Of a stretch of 64,000 bases of DNA, positions 17,061 through 27,926 are shown piece after piece. This DNA comes from Pseudomonas sp. UBA5706. Lineage in GTDB: Bacteria; Pseudomonadota; Gammaproteobacteria; Pseudomonadales; Pseudomonadaceae. The DNA is taken from the NCBI RefSeq assembly GCF_002419965.1, contig NZ_DIHC01000026.1, forward strand, positions 1 to 64,000, written 5' to 3'. A program made the translations under genes and the position numbers. The notes under the pieces were generated by a model. That model was given only the letters and a program-made list of their open reading frames with translations, ran no database searches and had not been told where the DNA came from. The first letter of the stretch is position 1. Each line of letters begins with the position of its first letter.

Positions 17061-17930
17061 TCAGCCGGACAGGTGTGCCATCGGATACAAACGGCGCAGG
17101 AAACCGCTGCGTCCGAAGCAGAGTGAAAACAGGTAGAACGCGCTCGCGGTCAGGACGATGGCCGGGCCCGAAGCGACGCTGGCGTGGTAGGAAACGATCA
17201 GCCCAATGAAACCCGACAGCGTTGCCACTGCTGTAGAAGTCACGATCATCCCGGTCAGAGAACTCGACCAGAATCGTGCGACGGTGGCGGGCAACATCAT
17301 CATGCCCACCGCCATCAGTGTGCCCAGCGCCTGAAACCCGGCCACCAGGTTCAGCACTACCAGCAGCAGAAACAGCACGTGATACAGCGAGCCGCGCCCG
17401 CCAACCGCGCGCAGGAATCCAGGGTCGAAGCATTCCAGAATCAGCGGGCGATAGATCAGCGCCAGCAGCACCACGGTGAAGGACGCGATAGCGCCCACCA
17501 TGAAAATCGCCTGATCGTCGATGGCCAGGATCGTGCCGAACAGCACGTGCAGCAGATCGACGTTGGAGCCGTGCAGCGAGACGATCAGCACGCCTGCCGC
17601 CAGTGACGTCAGGTAAAAACTGGCGAAGCTGGCGTCCTCCCGCAACGTAGTAAACCGGCTCACCAGCCCCGACAAAAGCGCCACGGCCAGGCCAGCAATC
17701 AAGCCGCCGAAGCCCATCGCCGGCAGTGACAAACCGGCAAACAGGAATCCCACCGCCGCGCCCGGCAAAACGGCATGGCTCATGGCGTCACCCACCAGAC
17801 TCATGCGGCGCAACATCAACAGCACGCCGACGGGGCCTGAGCCGATGCCCAACGCGAGGCAGGCCACCAGTGCGCGGCGCATGAAGCCGAAGTCAACGAA
17901 GGGCTGGATCAATAAGGTGTATAGCGTCAC
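17061..17930 (-). CDS. Zinc/manganese ABC transporter, permease
   Basis: The 289-residue inner-membrane permease of the ABC-3 family has about eight hydrophobic segments. The family signature region is LLMLRRMSLVGDAMSHAVLP, where the ATPase coupling helix sits. The GTG start overlaps the ATPase stop as GTGA, so translation of the two is coupled. With the binding protein and ATPase it forms one importer. Confidence 0.9.
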   Translation of the reverse strand: MTLYTLLIQPFVDFGFMRRALVACLALGIGSGPVGVLLMLRRMSLVGDAMSHAVLPGAAVGFLFAGLSLPAMGFGGLIAGLAVALLSGLVSRFTTLREDASFASFYLTSLAAGVLIVSLHGSNVDLLHVLFGTILAIDDQAIFMVGAIASFTVVLLALIYRPLILECFDPGFLRAVGGRGSLYHVLFLLLVVLNLVAGFQALGTLMAVGMMMLPATVARFWSSSLTGMIVTSTAVATLSGFIGLIVSYHASVASGPAIVLTASAFYLFSLCFGRSGFLRRLYPMAHLSG

Positions 17931-18673
17931 AGCGTGGACTCCTCATCGCACGGTTGCGCATCCGGGCTCCAGTGCTCGGCCATGTTCTTGGCGCGGCGCA
18001 GGTTGTCAGCGTGAAGGATGTCGGCGGTGTTGCCCCAGGCAATGGTTTCCCGGGCCAGCAACAAGGTGCTGGGGAAATGCTGGCGCACCTGTTCGATGTC
18101 ATGCAAAACGGCGATCACGGTGCGGCCCTGACCGTGCCAGTTGCTGATCAGCTTAAGGAGGTCGCGGGTGGTGCGGGCATCGATGGCGGTGAAAGGCTCG
18201 TCCAGCAGAATCACCGACGCGTCCTGCAGCAACAGGCGGGCGAACAGCACCCGTTGAAACTGCCCGGAGGACAGCGAGTTGATGCTGCGTTGCTCGAAGC
18301 CTTCCAGCCCGACCGCCAGCAAGGCTTCTTGCGCCTTTTCGGCATGCTTGCGCGTAACTCCGCGAAACGCTCCGATGCTGCGCCAGGCGCCCATTATCAC
18401 CGTGTCGGCCACGCTCAGCGGAAAGCTGCGGTCGATCTCTGCCGCCTGGGGCAGATAGCCAATGTGTCGCGTCGCAAGACTGCCGCGATCTACACGTCCG
18501 GCCGCAGGCTTCAAGGTGCCAGCGATGGCTTTGATCAGCGTCGACTTGCCCGCGCCATTGGGCCCGACGATGGCCGTCAGACTGCCCGCGGCAAAGCGCC
18601 CGCTGACGTGATGCACGGCGGGACGCCGTTCATAGGTCATTGTCAGGTCATGCAGATCGATCGCCGCGCTCAT
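17927..18673 (-). CDS. Zinc/manganese ABC transporter, ATPase
   Basis: The 248-residue ATPase powers metal uptake. Walker A is GPNGAGKST, the ABC signature is SLSSGQFQRV (LSSGQ), Walker B is ASVILLDEPF, and the switch His is in VIAVLHDIEQV. I chose the ATG at 18673 because it overlaps the stop of a small upstream ORF and begins the domain. An alternative start at 18706 would add 11 residues. The C-terminus ends in an acidic CDEESTL, overlapping the permease start. Confidence 0.9.
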   Translation of the reverse strand: MSAAIDLHDLTMTYERRPAVHHVSGRFAAGSLTAIVGPNGAGKSTLIKAIAGTLKPAAGRVDRGSLATRHIGYLPQAAEIDRSFPLSVADTVIMGAWRSIGAFRGVTRKHAEKAQEALLAVGLEGFEQRSINSLSSGQFQRVLFARLLLQDASVILLDEPFTAIDARTTRDLLKLISNWHGQGRTVIAVLHDIEQVRQHFPSTLLLARETIAWGNTADILHADNLRRAKNMAEHWSPDAQPCDEESTL

Positions 18674-18807
18674 GGAATCGCCACCGCCCACGCGATGCCA
18701 ACCCACAACAGCGCGAGCAAAACCAATGAAACCAGTATCCGCTTGCCTGCAGACTGGGCGAGCGCGGAGCTTGCGATATTCCGGGGAAGTGAGGGAGCGG
18801 GTTTCAC
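18670..18807 (-). CDS. Small single-pass membrane protein leading the metal ABC operon
   Basis: A GTG-started ORF encodes 45 residues: a basic N-terminal part (KPAPSLPRN, then AGKR) and one hydrophobic segment of about 20 residues (ILVSLVLLALLWVGIAWAVA). Its TGA overlaps the ATPase ATG (ATGA on the coding strand), so it looks translationally coupled to the transporter. No strong Shine-Dalgarno sequence precedes the GTG. The ORF begins 22 bases after the Zur-like box. Function unknown; a transporter-associated peptide is my inference. Confidence 0.55.
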   Translation of the reverse strand: MKPAPSLPRNIASSALAQSAGKRILVSLVLLALLWVGIAWAVAIP

Positions 18808-18829
18808 GGAGTTAATGCCTGAAATGTTT

Positions 18830-18844
18830 TGTTATAGTATTACA
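18830..18844. promoter_or_regulatory. Zur-like operator
   Basis: TGTTATAGTATTACA is an imperfect dyad close to the core GTTATANTATAAC bound by Zur in gamma-proteobacteria. It lies directly upstream of the small membrane ORF and the metal ABC operon. Zinc-responsive repression of that operon is the likely consequence. The flavin reductase gene starts about 150 bases away on the other strand and might also be affected. Confidence 0.6.
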
Positions 18845-18992
18845 TCACCTTTTTTGGGCATGAGGAAAGGGCTATTTTTTGCCGGCTCAGGATTGCGACA
18901 GTTTGCCTACGCTGATCACAGCGGCGTTTTCCTGCAATGACAAACCCTGTAGTTTCCCTGACCACGTCTGTTCTTGTTCAGGGTTTTTCGAC

Positions 18993-19601
18993 ATGTCCGC
19001 CACACATCGCCGTTCGGTGCCTCTCGCCAAATGCTACCGCCTGCTCAACCATGGTCCTACCGTTCTGGTCAGCGCTTCCCACAACAGTCAGCGCAACATC
19101 ATGGCGGCAGCGTGGGCAATGCCGATGGATTTCCAACCGCCGAAGGTCACGGTGGTGCTCGACAAATCCGTCTGGACGCGTCAATTGCTGGAAGCCTCCG
19201 GGACTTTCGTGATCAATGTGCCGACCGTCAGCCAGATCGATATCGTCGAAACGGTCGGCTCAACCTCGGGGCTGGAGATTTCCAAGGAAAAGGATGTGGA
19301 CAAGTTCACGGCCTATGGCCTGCAAACCTTCGACGGTGAAGTGGTCAAGGCGCCTTTGCTAGAGGGCTGCGCGGCGTGGCTGGAATGCCGCCTGCTGCCC
19401 GAGCCGCACAATCAGAATCACTATGACCTGTTCATCGGCGAGGTGGTGGCAGCCTGGGCCGACGAGCGCGTGTTCTCCGACGGCCACTGGCACTTCCAGG
19501 GCTTTGATGAGCTGCGCACGCTGCACCATGTCGCGGGCGGGCATTTTCTGGTAATTGGCGATGGGGTCGATGGCAAGGTGTTGGAGCGGGCTGGGGGTTG
19601 A
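18993..19601 (+). CDS. Flavin reductase family protein (FMN-binding split barrel)
   Basis: The 202-residue protein has the flavin reductase-like split-barrel fold that binds FMN and reduces it with NAD(P)H, or uses FMN itself. Seen are HGPTVLVSASHNSQRNIMAA near the N-terminus, AWAMPMDFQPPKVTVVLDKS, and FVINVPTVSQIDIVETVGS. I chose the ATG at 18993 (MSATHRRSVPL) as the start of conserved sequence; the ORF extends 38 codons further upstream without family-like residues. It is a single gene after the Zur-box region. The partner is unknown. Confidence 0.85.
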   Translation: MSATHRRSVPLAKCYRLLNHGPTVLVSASHNSQRNIMAAAWAMPMDFQPPKVTVVLDKSVWTRQLLEASGTFVINVPTVSQIDIVETVGSTSGLEISKEKDVDKFTAYGLQTFDGEVVKAPLLEGCAAWLECRLLPEPHNQNHYDLFIGEVVAAWADERVFSDGHWHFQGFDELRTLHHVAGGHFLVIGDGVDGKVLERAGG

Positions 19602-19812
19602 TTACTCATTGGATCACTGCCTGCCCCCTATAGGCGCTGGTCGAAGAGTTACCCACAGTTGCAGCAGATGCTCTGCATGGCATGCCGGATCGCTACAAAA
19701 TCAAATGACGAAGCGCGGCGTATCGGCTGGTATACGAGTCGAGGATCAGCGCGTGGTGGTCACGGTTATTGCGGTTGGAAGGCGCGAGCGGGGGGGACGC
19801 CTGCGAGGTTGC

Positions 19813-19850
19813 AAAAAAAAGCTGAGAGCCATTGTGGATAACTCTCAGTT
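19813..19850 (-). terminator. Intrinsic terminator of the gene at 19869
   Basis: On the minus strand CTGAGAG pairs with CTCTCAG across 14 bases and is followed by a run of eight T. It directly follows the gene ending at 19869. The rest of the 19602-19868 gap shows nothing I can support. Confidence 0.8.
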
Positions 19851-19868
19851 TACGACTGGCCAGGGGCC

Positions 19869-20573
19869 TTACTGCTGAACTGCTACATACCCGTCAAACG
19901 CACTCTGCTGCTGAATCGCCGCAACGATATGCTTGCGCGTGGCAGGCTGTTCATTGCCGTCTTTATCGACGAACACTTCGCTTTGCAGCTGCGCCTCATC
20001 CCCTTCACCTACGAACGCGAAGCCAAGAAACTCGAAGGCTTCGCGGTCGAGGCTGGCTTTGGAGCGCGGGGTGCGCAGCGGCAGGGTGACGCTGGCGCCG
20101 TCCTTGCTGATGATGAAGATTTCCGCTTCCTTTTTGGCCCGCACCGCCTTGCTCTTACCGCCGCCCGGGTTGCTGACGGCCTGATGCGTCTGGTTCAACA
20201 CCTTCAATGCCAGGCTGTAGACCAGCTCCTGGAAACTCGGATCGTCCTTGTAGCTGGACAGAATACGGCTGATCGGGAATTTCGTGCTCAGGTCTTCCAG
20301 CGCAGCCAGATCAGCGGCTTCGGCGTCTTTTAACTGCTTGAGCTGCCCCATCAACTCGTACGCCTGGTCATCGTCGAAGCGGTCATGGGCCTGGCGAATG
20401 GCAATGCGCAGTTCACGAATCTGATCGCTTTCCTTGGCGCTCTGGAAGGCATCGAGGACCATTTCGCTGATGGTCTTCGCCTGCGGCACATGCTGTGAAA
20501 GATTGATCGCGTCTTCATAAGCCTGCTTGGCAGACAAGGCAGGCACGGCTGTGTCGGTATGGGAATCAGACAT
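19869..20573 (-). CDS. Hypothetical protein, helical N-terminus and small C-terminal domain
   Basis: I do not recognise this 234-residue protein with confidence. The first 130 residues are predicted helical, with QIRELRIAIRQAHDRFDDDQ and AYELMGQLKQLKDAEAADLA suggesting a short coiled coil. A basic linker (GGGKSKAVRAKKEAE) leads to a C-terminal domain of about 70 residues (IFIISKDGASVTLPLRTPRS through AATRKHIVAAIQQQ-like end). The architecture, a helical oligomerising part, a basic linker and a small domain, is compatible with a nucleic-acid-associated protein, but this is only an inference. It is a single-gene unit with its own terminator. Confidence 0.65.
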   Translation of the reverse strand: MSDSHTDTAVPALSAKQAYEDAINLSQHVPQAKTISEMVLDAFQSAKESDQIRELRIAIRQAHDRFDDDQAYELMGQLKQLKDAEAADLAALEDLSTKFPISRILSSYKDDPSFQELVYSLALKVLNQTHQAVSNPGGGKSKAVRAKKEAEIFIISKDGASVTLPLRTPRSKASLDREAFEFLGFAFVGEGDEAQLQSEVFVDKDGNEQPATRKHIVAAIQQQSAFDGYVAVQQ

Positions 20574-20751
20574 TGAACATCCATTACTTCGTTAACGGGT
20601 TGAAACGCGAAAGGCTCGCCGCGTTTCGAGGGGAGGGTAATCTATTGGACCGCGCAGCGATTGTCACGGGGGCAAGCGCAAACCCGGATAATCGGGCTAC
20701 AAGCGGGTGGCACATCGCCGCGAGGGTGGCCAGACGATGTTTGACCTGGAG

Positions 20752-21822
20752 TCATTCGCCCGCAGTGATTGAGCAATCTTCAGCCAGGCGTGCGGAGGAG
20801 GTGACTTCAGCCGGCGTGCTGGCGCTGCCCTGGAGTTTTAAGCGATATCGGGCAGGGGGCATGCCGAACCACTGATGGCAGGCGCGGTAAAAGCTGCTCA
20901 ACTCGCGAAAACCGACCCGGTAGGCCGCTTCCTGCAACGTGCACTGTGTATTGCCCAGATAAAATTCCGCCTGGCTTCGGCGGATGTCGTTGACCAGCTC
21001 CTTGTAAGGATGGCCTGCCTGCTGCAACAGCCGTTGCAGGGTGCGTTTGCTCACGCACATCTTTTTGGCCAGGTCTTCGATGGGCGGAATGCCTTCGCTC
21101 AATGACTCCAGAATCATCTTGCGCACCTCGCCGGGCACCGAGAAATAGCGGCGGGTGGAGAGGTGCATTTCGGCGACCAGTTCGTGCAGCGGCGCCAGTT
21201 GTTTATTGGCAGAGGCCAGCGGCCTGGCCAGATCGGCGTTGTCCAGCAGGATCGAATAGCAGTGCTCGCCGAACTGCGCGGAACAGTGGAATGTGTGCTC
21301 ATACACCGAGATGTCGGGTGGGGCCGCGTGCATGAGGCCGATGCCGCGCAATTGCAGTGACGGGCCCACCAGCATCCGGCACAGACCGAACATCATGGCC
21401 ACGCTGGCGTCGCCGTACTGGCGCGGCACTTTATTGCCATCGAGAAAGTGGCAGCCCAGTCGGTGCTGATCCCCTTCGGCATGCAGAGAGATGGCGATGG
21501 AGGTGTCCAGCAGCGCCACAAAGTGCACCAAGCGCTCTAGGGCGGTCTGCAACGTGTCGCTGGACATCATCACATAGCCCACTACATCGAAGATGCCGGG
21601 CCCGGTCTGCGTGGTGGATCGCAGGCCAATGTCAGGGTCGTGAGACAGGTCAGCGGCCAGCTTATAGAGGCGATAAAGCTTCACCCGTGGGATCCACGCC
21701 TCATCGACGTCAAGCTCATGCACCTGAAGGCCGACAGCCTGGCAAAATCGGTCGATGTCCAGCCCGGTGGATCTCAACGCATCGATCATGAAGTGTGCAA
21801 GGGAAGGTATCACCGTAGGCAT
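20752..21822 (-). CDS. AraC family regulator, probably of the gad-aspT-asdA genes
   Basis: The 356-residue regulator has the 'arabinose-binding-like' sensory N-terminal domain of the OruR type (about residues 20-210) and a C-terminal AraC DNA-binding domain. Its two helix-turn-helix motifs are seen at IEDLAKKMCVSKRTLQRLLQ and TLQEAAYRVGFRELSSFYRA, followed by CHQWFGMPPARYR. It is divergent from the decarboxylase gene at 22061 across a 238-base gap that must hold the promoters. Control of that set is inferred from this layout. Confidence 0.9.
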   Translation of the reverse strand: MPTVIPSLAHFMIDALRSTGLDIDRFCQAVGLQVHELDVDEAWIPRVKLYRLYKLAADLSHDPDIGLRSTTQTGPGIFDVVGYVMMSSDTLQTALERLVHFVALLDTSIAISLHAEGDQHRLGCHFLDGNKVPRQYGDASVAMMFGLCRMLVGPSLQLRGIGLMHAAPPDISVYEHTFHCSAQFGEHCYSILLDNADLARPLASANKQLAPLHELVAEMHLSTRRYFSVPGEVRKMILESLSEGIPPIEDLAKKMCVSKRTLQRLLQQAGHPYKELVNDIRRSQAEFYLGNTQCTLQEAAYRVGFRELSSFYRACHQWFGMPPARYRLKLQGSASTPAEVTSSARLAEDCSITAGE

Positions 21823-22060
21823 GTAGATTCCTTGAAAGTCGCTGTGCAGCCGCGCGGCCTGACGAATGATTATCGAGGCGTGCAGGTCCTCGCGTCAAAG
21901 TGCTGCTCGCACTTGCGCGATTCGCTGGCACCGGACGCCAAGGCTATGGCGCGTGACGAGATTGTCCGGCCGCAGTGGGTCAGTCAGATTGGATGCCGCC
22001 GATTTCAGGCATCTCGACTGTCTGTTGTTCCGGCTCCGTTTCTGTTCATGGAGTTAAGTC

Positions 22061-23482
<1,422 letters not shown>

Positions 23483-23567
23483 CCCTGCCGATGATGGCAG
23501 TGCCGGGCGCCTTTTGGTGGCGTTCGGCTGCCATACCGTTTATTGCACCTAGCGTAAGGAAAGCAAC

Positions 23568-25256
23568 GTGAACTGGCTCCAAAGTACTCTGCGTGCCTAC
23601 CCGGAGATGGCGATATTTCTGTCATTGGGGTTGGGATTCTGGTTCGGTGGCAAGACGTTCAGGGGGTTCAGCCTCGGCGCCGTGACCTCAACCCTGATCG
23701 CTTCATTGCTCATCGGTCAGGCGGGGATCGTCATTTCCCCCAACGTCAAAAGCACCTTTTTCCTGATGTTCCTGTTCGCGGTCGGTTACGGCGTAGGCCC
23801 GCAGTTCGTTCGCGGTATCGCCAAGGACGGTCTGCCTCAAGCGCTGTTCGCTGTGGTGATGTGCGTGCTGTGTCTGGCCGCACCGATACTGGCGACGTGG
23901 ATTGCCGGATACGGATTGGGCTCGACCGCCGGGATGTTCGCGGGCTCGCAGACAATCTCGGCGTCCATGGGCCTTGCGACCGACGCGATCAATCGTTTGG
24001 GACTGGATGCCGAACAGGCGCGCCAGCAACTCGATGCGATGCCGGTGGCTTATGCCGTGACGTACATCTTCGGGACGGTCGGCTCGGCGCTGATTCTGGC
24101 TCTGCTGGGGCCCAAGCTGCTGCGCATCGATCTGGTGAAGGCGTGCAAGGATTACGAAACGAGCATGGGCGGGCACCAGGACATCGCCAGCGAGGGAACG
24201 GCGTGGCATCGCTATGTGCTGCGGGCATACAAAGTGCCGGAGCACAGCGTCTTCGTGGGGCTCACTCTCAAGCAGGCGGAATCTCACTCCCACGGCAAAC
24301 GTGTGTTCATCGAACGACTTCGCCGCGACGGCAAGATCGAACCCTTGACCTCCAGCACCACGCTGATGGCGGGCGATATCCTGGCGGTTGGCGGACTGAA
24401 CGCTGACATCCTCGCGCTGCTGGGGCATTCGGAGGCCGAAGTCGATGACCCTGAATTGCTGGCAGTGCCCGCAGAAGGGGTCGATATTTTCGTCACCAAC
24501 AAACGCTATGACGGCCAGACGCTGGAGCAGTTATCGATGATGCCTGCGGCCCATGGCGTGTTCATTCGGCAGATCAAGCGTGGCGCGATTGCCGCCGAGC
24601 TGCCCGTGCTGCCCAAGACCGTCATTCATCGCGGTGACATCATCACCCTGGCGGGCCTGACCTCGGACACCAGCGCTGCGGCCAAGGAGCTGGGGCAGCC
24701 GGACCGCAAAAGCAACATGGCCGACGTGGCCTTCATCGGCATGGCCATTTTCATCGGTGCGCTGATCGGTGCAGCGGTGTTCACCGTGCATGGGGTGCCC
24801 ATCACGCTTTCCACGGCAGGCGGGGCGTTGATCGCCGGTCTGGTGTTCGGCTGGTTGCGCTCGATTCACCCGACCTTCGGCAGGATTCCCGAGCCCACCG
24901 TATGGTTCATGAACTCGGTCGGTCTGAACGTGTTCATCGCCGTGGTCGGTATCAATGCGGCCCCCGGATTCGTCCACGGCCTGCAGACGCTGGGCGTCAG
25001 CCTGTTCATGTGGGGCATCTTCGCGACGTCTGTGCCGCTGATCCTCGGCATGTTCATCGCCCGTTACGTCTTCCGCTTCCATCCCGCCCTGATTCTGGGC
25101 TGCTGTGCCGGCGCGCGGACCACGACCGCGGCGTTGGGCATGATTTGCGAGACCGCCAAAAGCAACGTCCCCGCCTTGGGTTACACCGTGACCTATGCCG
25201 TCGGCAACACCTTGCTGACCATCTGGGGCATGGTGCTGATCGTCATTCTTTCCTGA
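23568..25256 (+). CDS. aspT: Aspartate:alanine antiporter AspT
   Basis: AspT exchanges external aspartate for internal alanine across the inner membrane, an electrogenic step that builds proton motive force when coupled to aspartate decarboxylation. The 562-residue protein has an N-terminal half of about five hydrophobic segments, two central RCK_C domains (around VFVGLTLKQAESHSHGKRVF and VDIFVTNKRYDGQTLEQLSM), and a C-terminal membrane half (ALILGCCAGARTTTAALGMI). This is the AAEx/AspT layout. It starts at GTG with AAGGA upstream and lies between two decarboxylase genes, 58 bases before asdA. Confidence 0.93.
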   Translation: MNWLQSTLRAYPEMAIFLSLGLGFWFGGKTFRGFSLGAVTSTLIASLLIGQAGIVISPNVKSTFFLMFLFAVGYGVGPQFVRGIAKDGLPQALFAVVMCVLCLAAPILATWIAGYGLGSTAGMFAGSQTISASMGLATDAINRLGLDAEQARQQLDAMPVAYAVTYIFGTVGSALILALLGPKLLRIDLVKACKDYETSMGGHQDIASEGTAWHRYVLRAYKVPEHSVFVGLTLKQAESHSHGKRVFIERLRRDGKIEPLTSSTTLMAGDILAVGGLNADILALLGHSEAEVDDPELLAVPAEGVDIFVTNKRYDGQTLEQLSMMPAAHGVFIRQIKRGAIAAELPVLPKTVIHRGDIITLAGLTSDTSAAAKELGQPDRKSNMADVAFIGMAIFIGALIGAAVFTVHGVPITLSTAGGALIAGLVFGWLRSIHPTFGRIPEPTVWFMNSVGLNVFIAVVGINAAPGFVHGLQTLGVSLFMWGIFATSVPLILGMFIARYVFRFHPALILGCCAGARTTTAALGMICETAKSNVPALGYTVTYAVGNTLLTIWGMVLIVILS

Positions 25257-25313
25257 TACTCCCTTCGCCCACTGCGTGAGGCCGATGGCCTCACGTCACA
25301 GGAGCCACTTCAC

Positions 25314-26912
25314 ATGAGCACCGATTACAGCCAATACGCGACCCTGAGCCCCTTTGAACTCAAGGATGAACTGATCAAGGTCGCGAGCAGCCAGGAAAAT
25401 CGCCTGATGCTCAATGCCGGTCGCGGCAACCCGAACTTCCTCGCCACCTTGCCGCGCCAGGCGTTTTGCCAACTGGGCCTGTTTGCCAACCGCGAAGCCG
25501 AACTGTCGTTTTCCTTTCTGGGCAACGGAATTGGCGGGCTGCCGAAGGTGCGCGGCATCGAAGCGCGCCTGGATCGATTCCTGGCCGACAACGCCTCGCA
25601 GCCAGGCGTGGACCTGTTGATGAAAATCGCCAGCTATGTCCGTGACCAACTGGGGCTCGACGGTCCGGCCTTTCTGCATGAAATGGTCGAGGGCATTCTG
25701 GGCTGCAATTACCCGGTGCCGCCGCGCATGCTGAGCATCAGCGAAAAAGTGGTCCGCGAATACCTGGTCAAGGAAATGATCGGCGGCAGCGTCTCGCGCG
25801 ATGACTTCGACATCTTTGCCGTCGAGGGTGGCACCGCGGCCATGACCTACATCTTCAACAGCCTGAAGGAAAACAAGATCATCCGCGCCGGCGACAAGGT
25901 CGCTATCGGCATGCCTACGTTCACGCCTTATTTCGAAATCCCGGTGCTGGAGGACTACGGGCTGGAAGTGGTGCATATCGATGCCTCGCCGGAGCTGGCC
26001 TGGCAATACCCACAGTCCGAACTGGACAAGCTGCTGGACCCTGCGATCAAGGTGTTCTTCGTCGTCAATCCGAGCAACCCGCCCTCGGTGCGCATCGACG
26101 ATAAAAGCCTGGCCTACATCGCAGCGCTGGTGGAGCAAAAACGCCCGGATCTGTTCATCATCACCGATGACGTGTACGGCACCTTCGCCGACAACTTCAC
26201 CTCGCTGTTCGCCACCTGCCCGCGCAACACCGCACTGGTGTATTCGTTCTCCAAGTACTTCGGGTGCACGGGCTGGCGCTTGGGTGTGATCGCCCTGCAC
26301 AAGGACAATATTCTCGACCAGCAGATTGCCGGATACGACGAAGCCAAAACTGCAGCGCTCAGCCAGCGCTATCAGACACTGGTGCCAGACACGTCGAAAC
26401 TCAAGTTCATCGACAGGCTGGTGGCTGACAGTCGTTCCGTGGCGCTCAATCACACCGCAGGTTTGTCGACGCCTCAGCAAGTGCAAATGGTGTTGTTCTC
26501 GTTATTTGCCCTGATCGACAGCACCGACAGTTACAAGCAGGTGCTGAAAAAGCTGATTCGCCAGCGCCACCACGCGCTGTATCGCGAGCTGGGTGTCGCG
26601 ATTCCGGTGGACGAGTTCGAGGTCGAGTACTACACGCTGCTCGACTTCGAGCAGATTGCCCAAGGGCTCTACGGCGCGGATTTCGCGCAATGGGTTCACG
26701 ACAATGTCGATCCCAATACCTTGTTGTTCCGCATCGCCGACGAAACGGGGATCGTGATGCTCCCCGCCAGTGGCTTCGGCACCAAGAAGCCAGGCGGACG
26801 CATTTCCCTGGCCAACCTCAACGAGTATGACTACGCCGCGATCGGCAAGGCACTGCGCAAGCTTGCTGACGGCGCCTATCAGCAGTACGAGAAGACCAAA
26901 GACAAGTCCTGA
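25314..26912 (+). CDS. asdA: Aspartate 4-decarboxylase
   Basis: This fold-type I PLP enzyme converts L-aspartate to L-alanine and CO2, consuming a proton. The 532-residue length is typical of AsdA/AspD. The PLP lysine is in YSFSKYFGCTGWRLGV; the conserved PLP-site Asn and Asp/Tyr are in VVNPSNPPS and ITDDVYGTF. Paired with AspT it completes a decarboxylation-antiport cycle. AGGAG precedes the ATG. A hairpin at 26936-26958 follows the gene. Confidence 0.95.
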   Translation: MSTDYSQYATLSPFELKDELIKVASSQENRLMLNAGRGNPNFLATLPRQAFCQLGLFANREAELSFSFLGNGIGGLPKVRGIEARLDRFLADNASQPGVDLLMKIASYVRDQLGLDGPAFLHEMVEGILGCNYPVPPRMLSISEKVVREYLVKEMIGGSVSRDDFDIFAVEGGTAAMTYIFNSLKENKIIRAGDKVAIGMPTFTPYFEIPVLEDYGLEVVHIDASPELAWQYPQSELDKLLDPAIKVFFVVNPSNPPSVRIDDKSLAYIAALVEQKRPDLFIITDDVYGTFADNFTSLFATCPRNTALVYSFSKYFGCTGWRLGVIALHKDNILDQQIAGYDEAKTAALSQRYQTLVPDTSKLKFIDRLVADSRSVALNHTAGLSTPQQVQMVLFSLFALIDSTDSYKQVLKKLIRQRHHALYRELGVAIPVDEFEVEYYTLLDFEQIAQGLYGADFAQWVHDNVDPNTLLFRIADETGIVMLPASGFGTKKPGGRISLANLNEYDYAAIGKALRKLADGAYQQYEKTKDKS

Positions 26913-26935
26913 GACCCTCGATGTCTGTCGGCAAG

Positions 26936-26958
26936 CAGGGCGCTGAAAACGCGCCCTG
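26936..26958. terminator. Hairpin between convergent asdA and ketopantoate-reductase-like gene
   Basis: CAGGGCGC (26936-26943) and GCGCCCTG (26951-26958) form a perfect 8-base-pair stem with a 7-base loop, directly between two convergent stop codons. There is no T-run on either side, so it may act as a weak two-way terminator. It marks the border between the aspartate genes and the catabolic island. Confidence 0.5.
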
Positions 26959-26960
26959 AA

Positions 26961-27926
26961 TCACTTGCCCGCAGGCGTCGATTCAGTCTTGTATCCGCCC
27001 TCGCGCCTCACGCGGGCGTCGTAGGTTTTAAGGTGCATGAAGCCTAGGGCGAGAAGCGAAATACCCTCACGGGGCGCCGAAGCACGACGTTCAAGCAGAT
27101 CGCCAAGGATGTGATCTGCCTCGGTGCGTGCACCTCGTTCGACATCGCGCAGGGCCGAGGCCACTAGGGTCGAACCCGGCTCCGTCAGGACGTCCATGTA
27201 GGTCTGGCGGGTGGCGTGCGACAGTGGATGTCCCGCTTCGTCGGCAATCGCTGCACATTCGTCGAGCAGGTGCACGATCAGGTGAACACCGCCTGCTGCG
27301 TTGATATCGCCAAGCGCCGCGCGCATCAGGCAGGTGATGCCGGCGCCGGTGGCAATCAGTACCCATTTCTCCCACATTTGCTGAACGATCCGGTCGCTGG
27401 GCTGTGCCTGGAATGCTGGCCCGCAATACAACGCATCGACGATTGCCAGGGTCCGCGCTGACTGCGCCCGGTCCAATTCGCCGAACACGATATGGCTGAC
27501 GGGGTTGTGGTGCAGGATGACGCCGCAGACGTCGCGGTCCACGGATATCCGGCATTGGCCGCCCAGCACGTTGCGCGGGTGGAAGCGCCGCCTCAACTGC
27601 TCCAGATGACGCATGCCGTTCAGCAGGGGCAGGATGATCGTTGCAAGTCCCACAGCGCCGGCGAAGTCATCCATCGCCGCCTCCAGATCGTAAGCCTTGC
27701 AGCTCAACAGGATCAGGTCGTAAGGCCGCGTAATGTGTGTCTTGAGCACCCAGGGCGGCGATGGAATATGCACATCCCCCAGCGCGCTTTTCACGGTCAG
27801 CCCGTGGGATTGCAGTTGTTCGGCGCGGGCGGGGCGGACCAGGAAGGTCACGTCATGTCCGCTATCCAGCAGGCGTGCGCCAATGTAGCCGCCGATGGCA
27901 CCCGCTCCCACAATCAATATGCGCAT
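26961..27926 (-). CDS. Ketopantoate reductase-family protein (ApbA/PanE)
   Basis: The 321-residue protein has the ApbA/PanE fold: an N-terminal Rossmann domain with GAGAIGGYIGARL and a C-terminal helical domain. A family Lys is in LLSCKAYDLEAA and the second conserved Lys in MWEKWVLIATGAGIT. Family members reduce 2-oxoacids such as ketopantoate with NADPH. Placement beside a catabolic operon suggests a different 2-oxoacid or oxo-acyl substrate, perhaps linked to the island's 2-oxoacid chemistry; this is an inference. It is divergent from the SDR gene at 28159 across 232 bases. Confidence 0.85.
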   Translation of the reverse strand: MRILIVGAGAIGGYIGARLLDSGHDVTFLVRPARAEQLQSHGLTVKSALGDVHIPSPPWVLKTHITRPYDLILLSCKAYDLEAAMDDFAGAVGLATIILPLLNGMRHLEQLRRRFHPRNVLGGQCRISVDRDVCGVILHHNPVSHIVFGELDRAQSARTLAIVDALYCGPAFQAQPSDRIVQQMWEKWVLIATGAGITCLMRAALGDINAAGGVHLIVHLLDECAAIADEAGHPLSHATRQTYMDVLTEPGSTLVASALRDVERGARTEADHILGDLLERRASAPREGISLLALGFMHLKTYDARVRREGGYKTESTPAGK

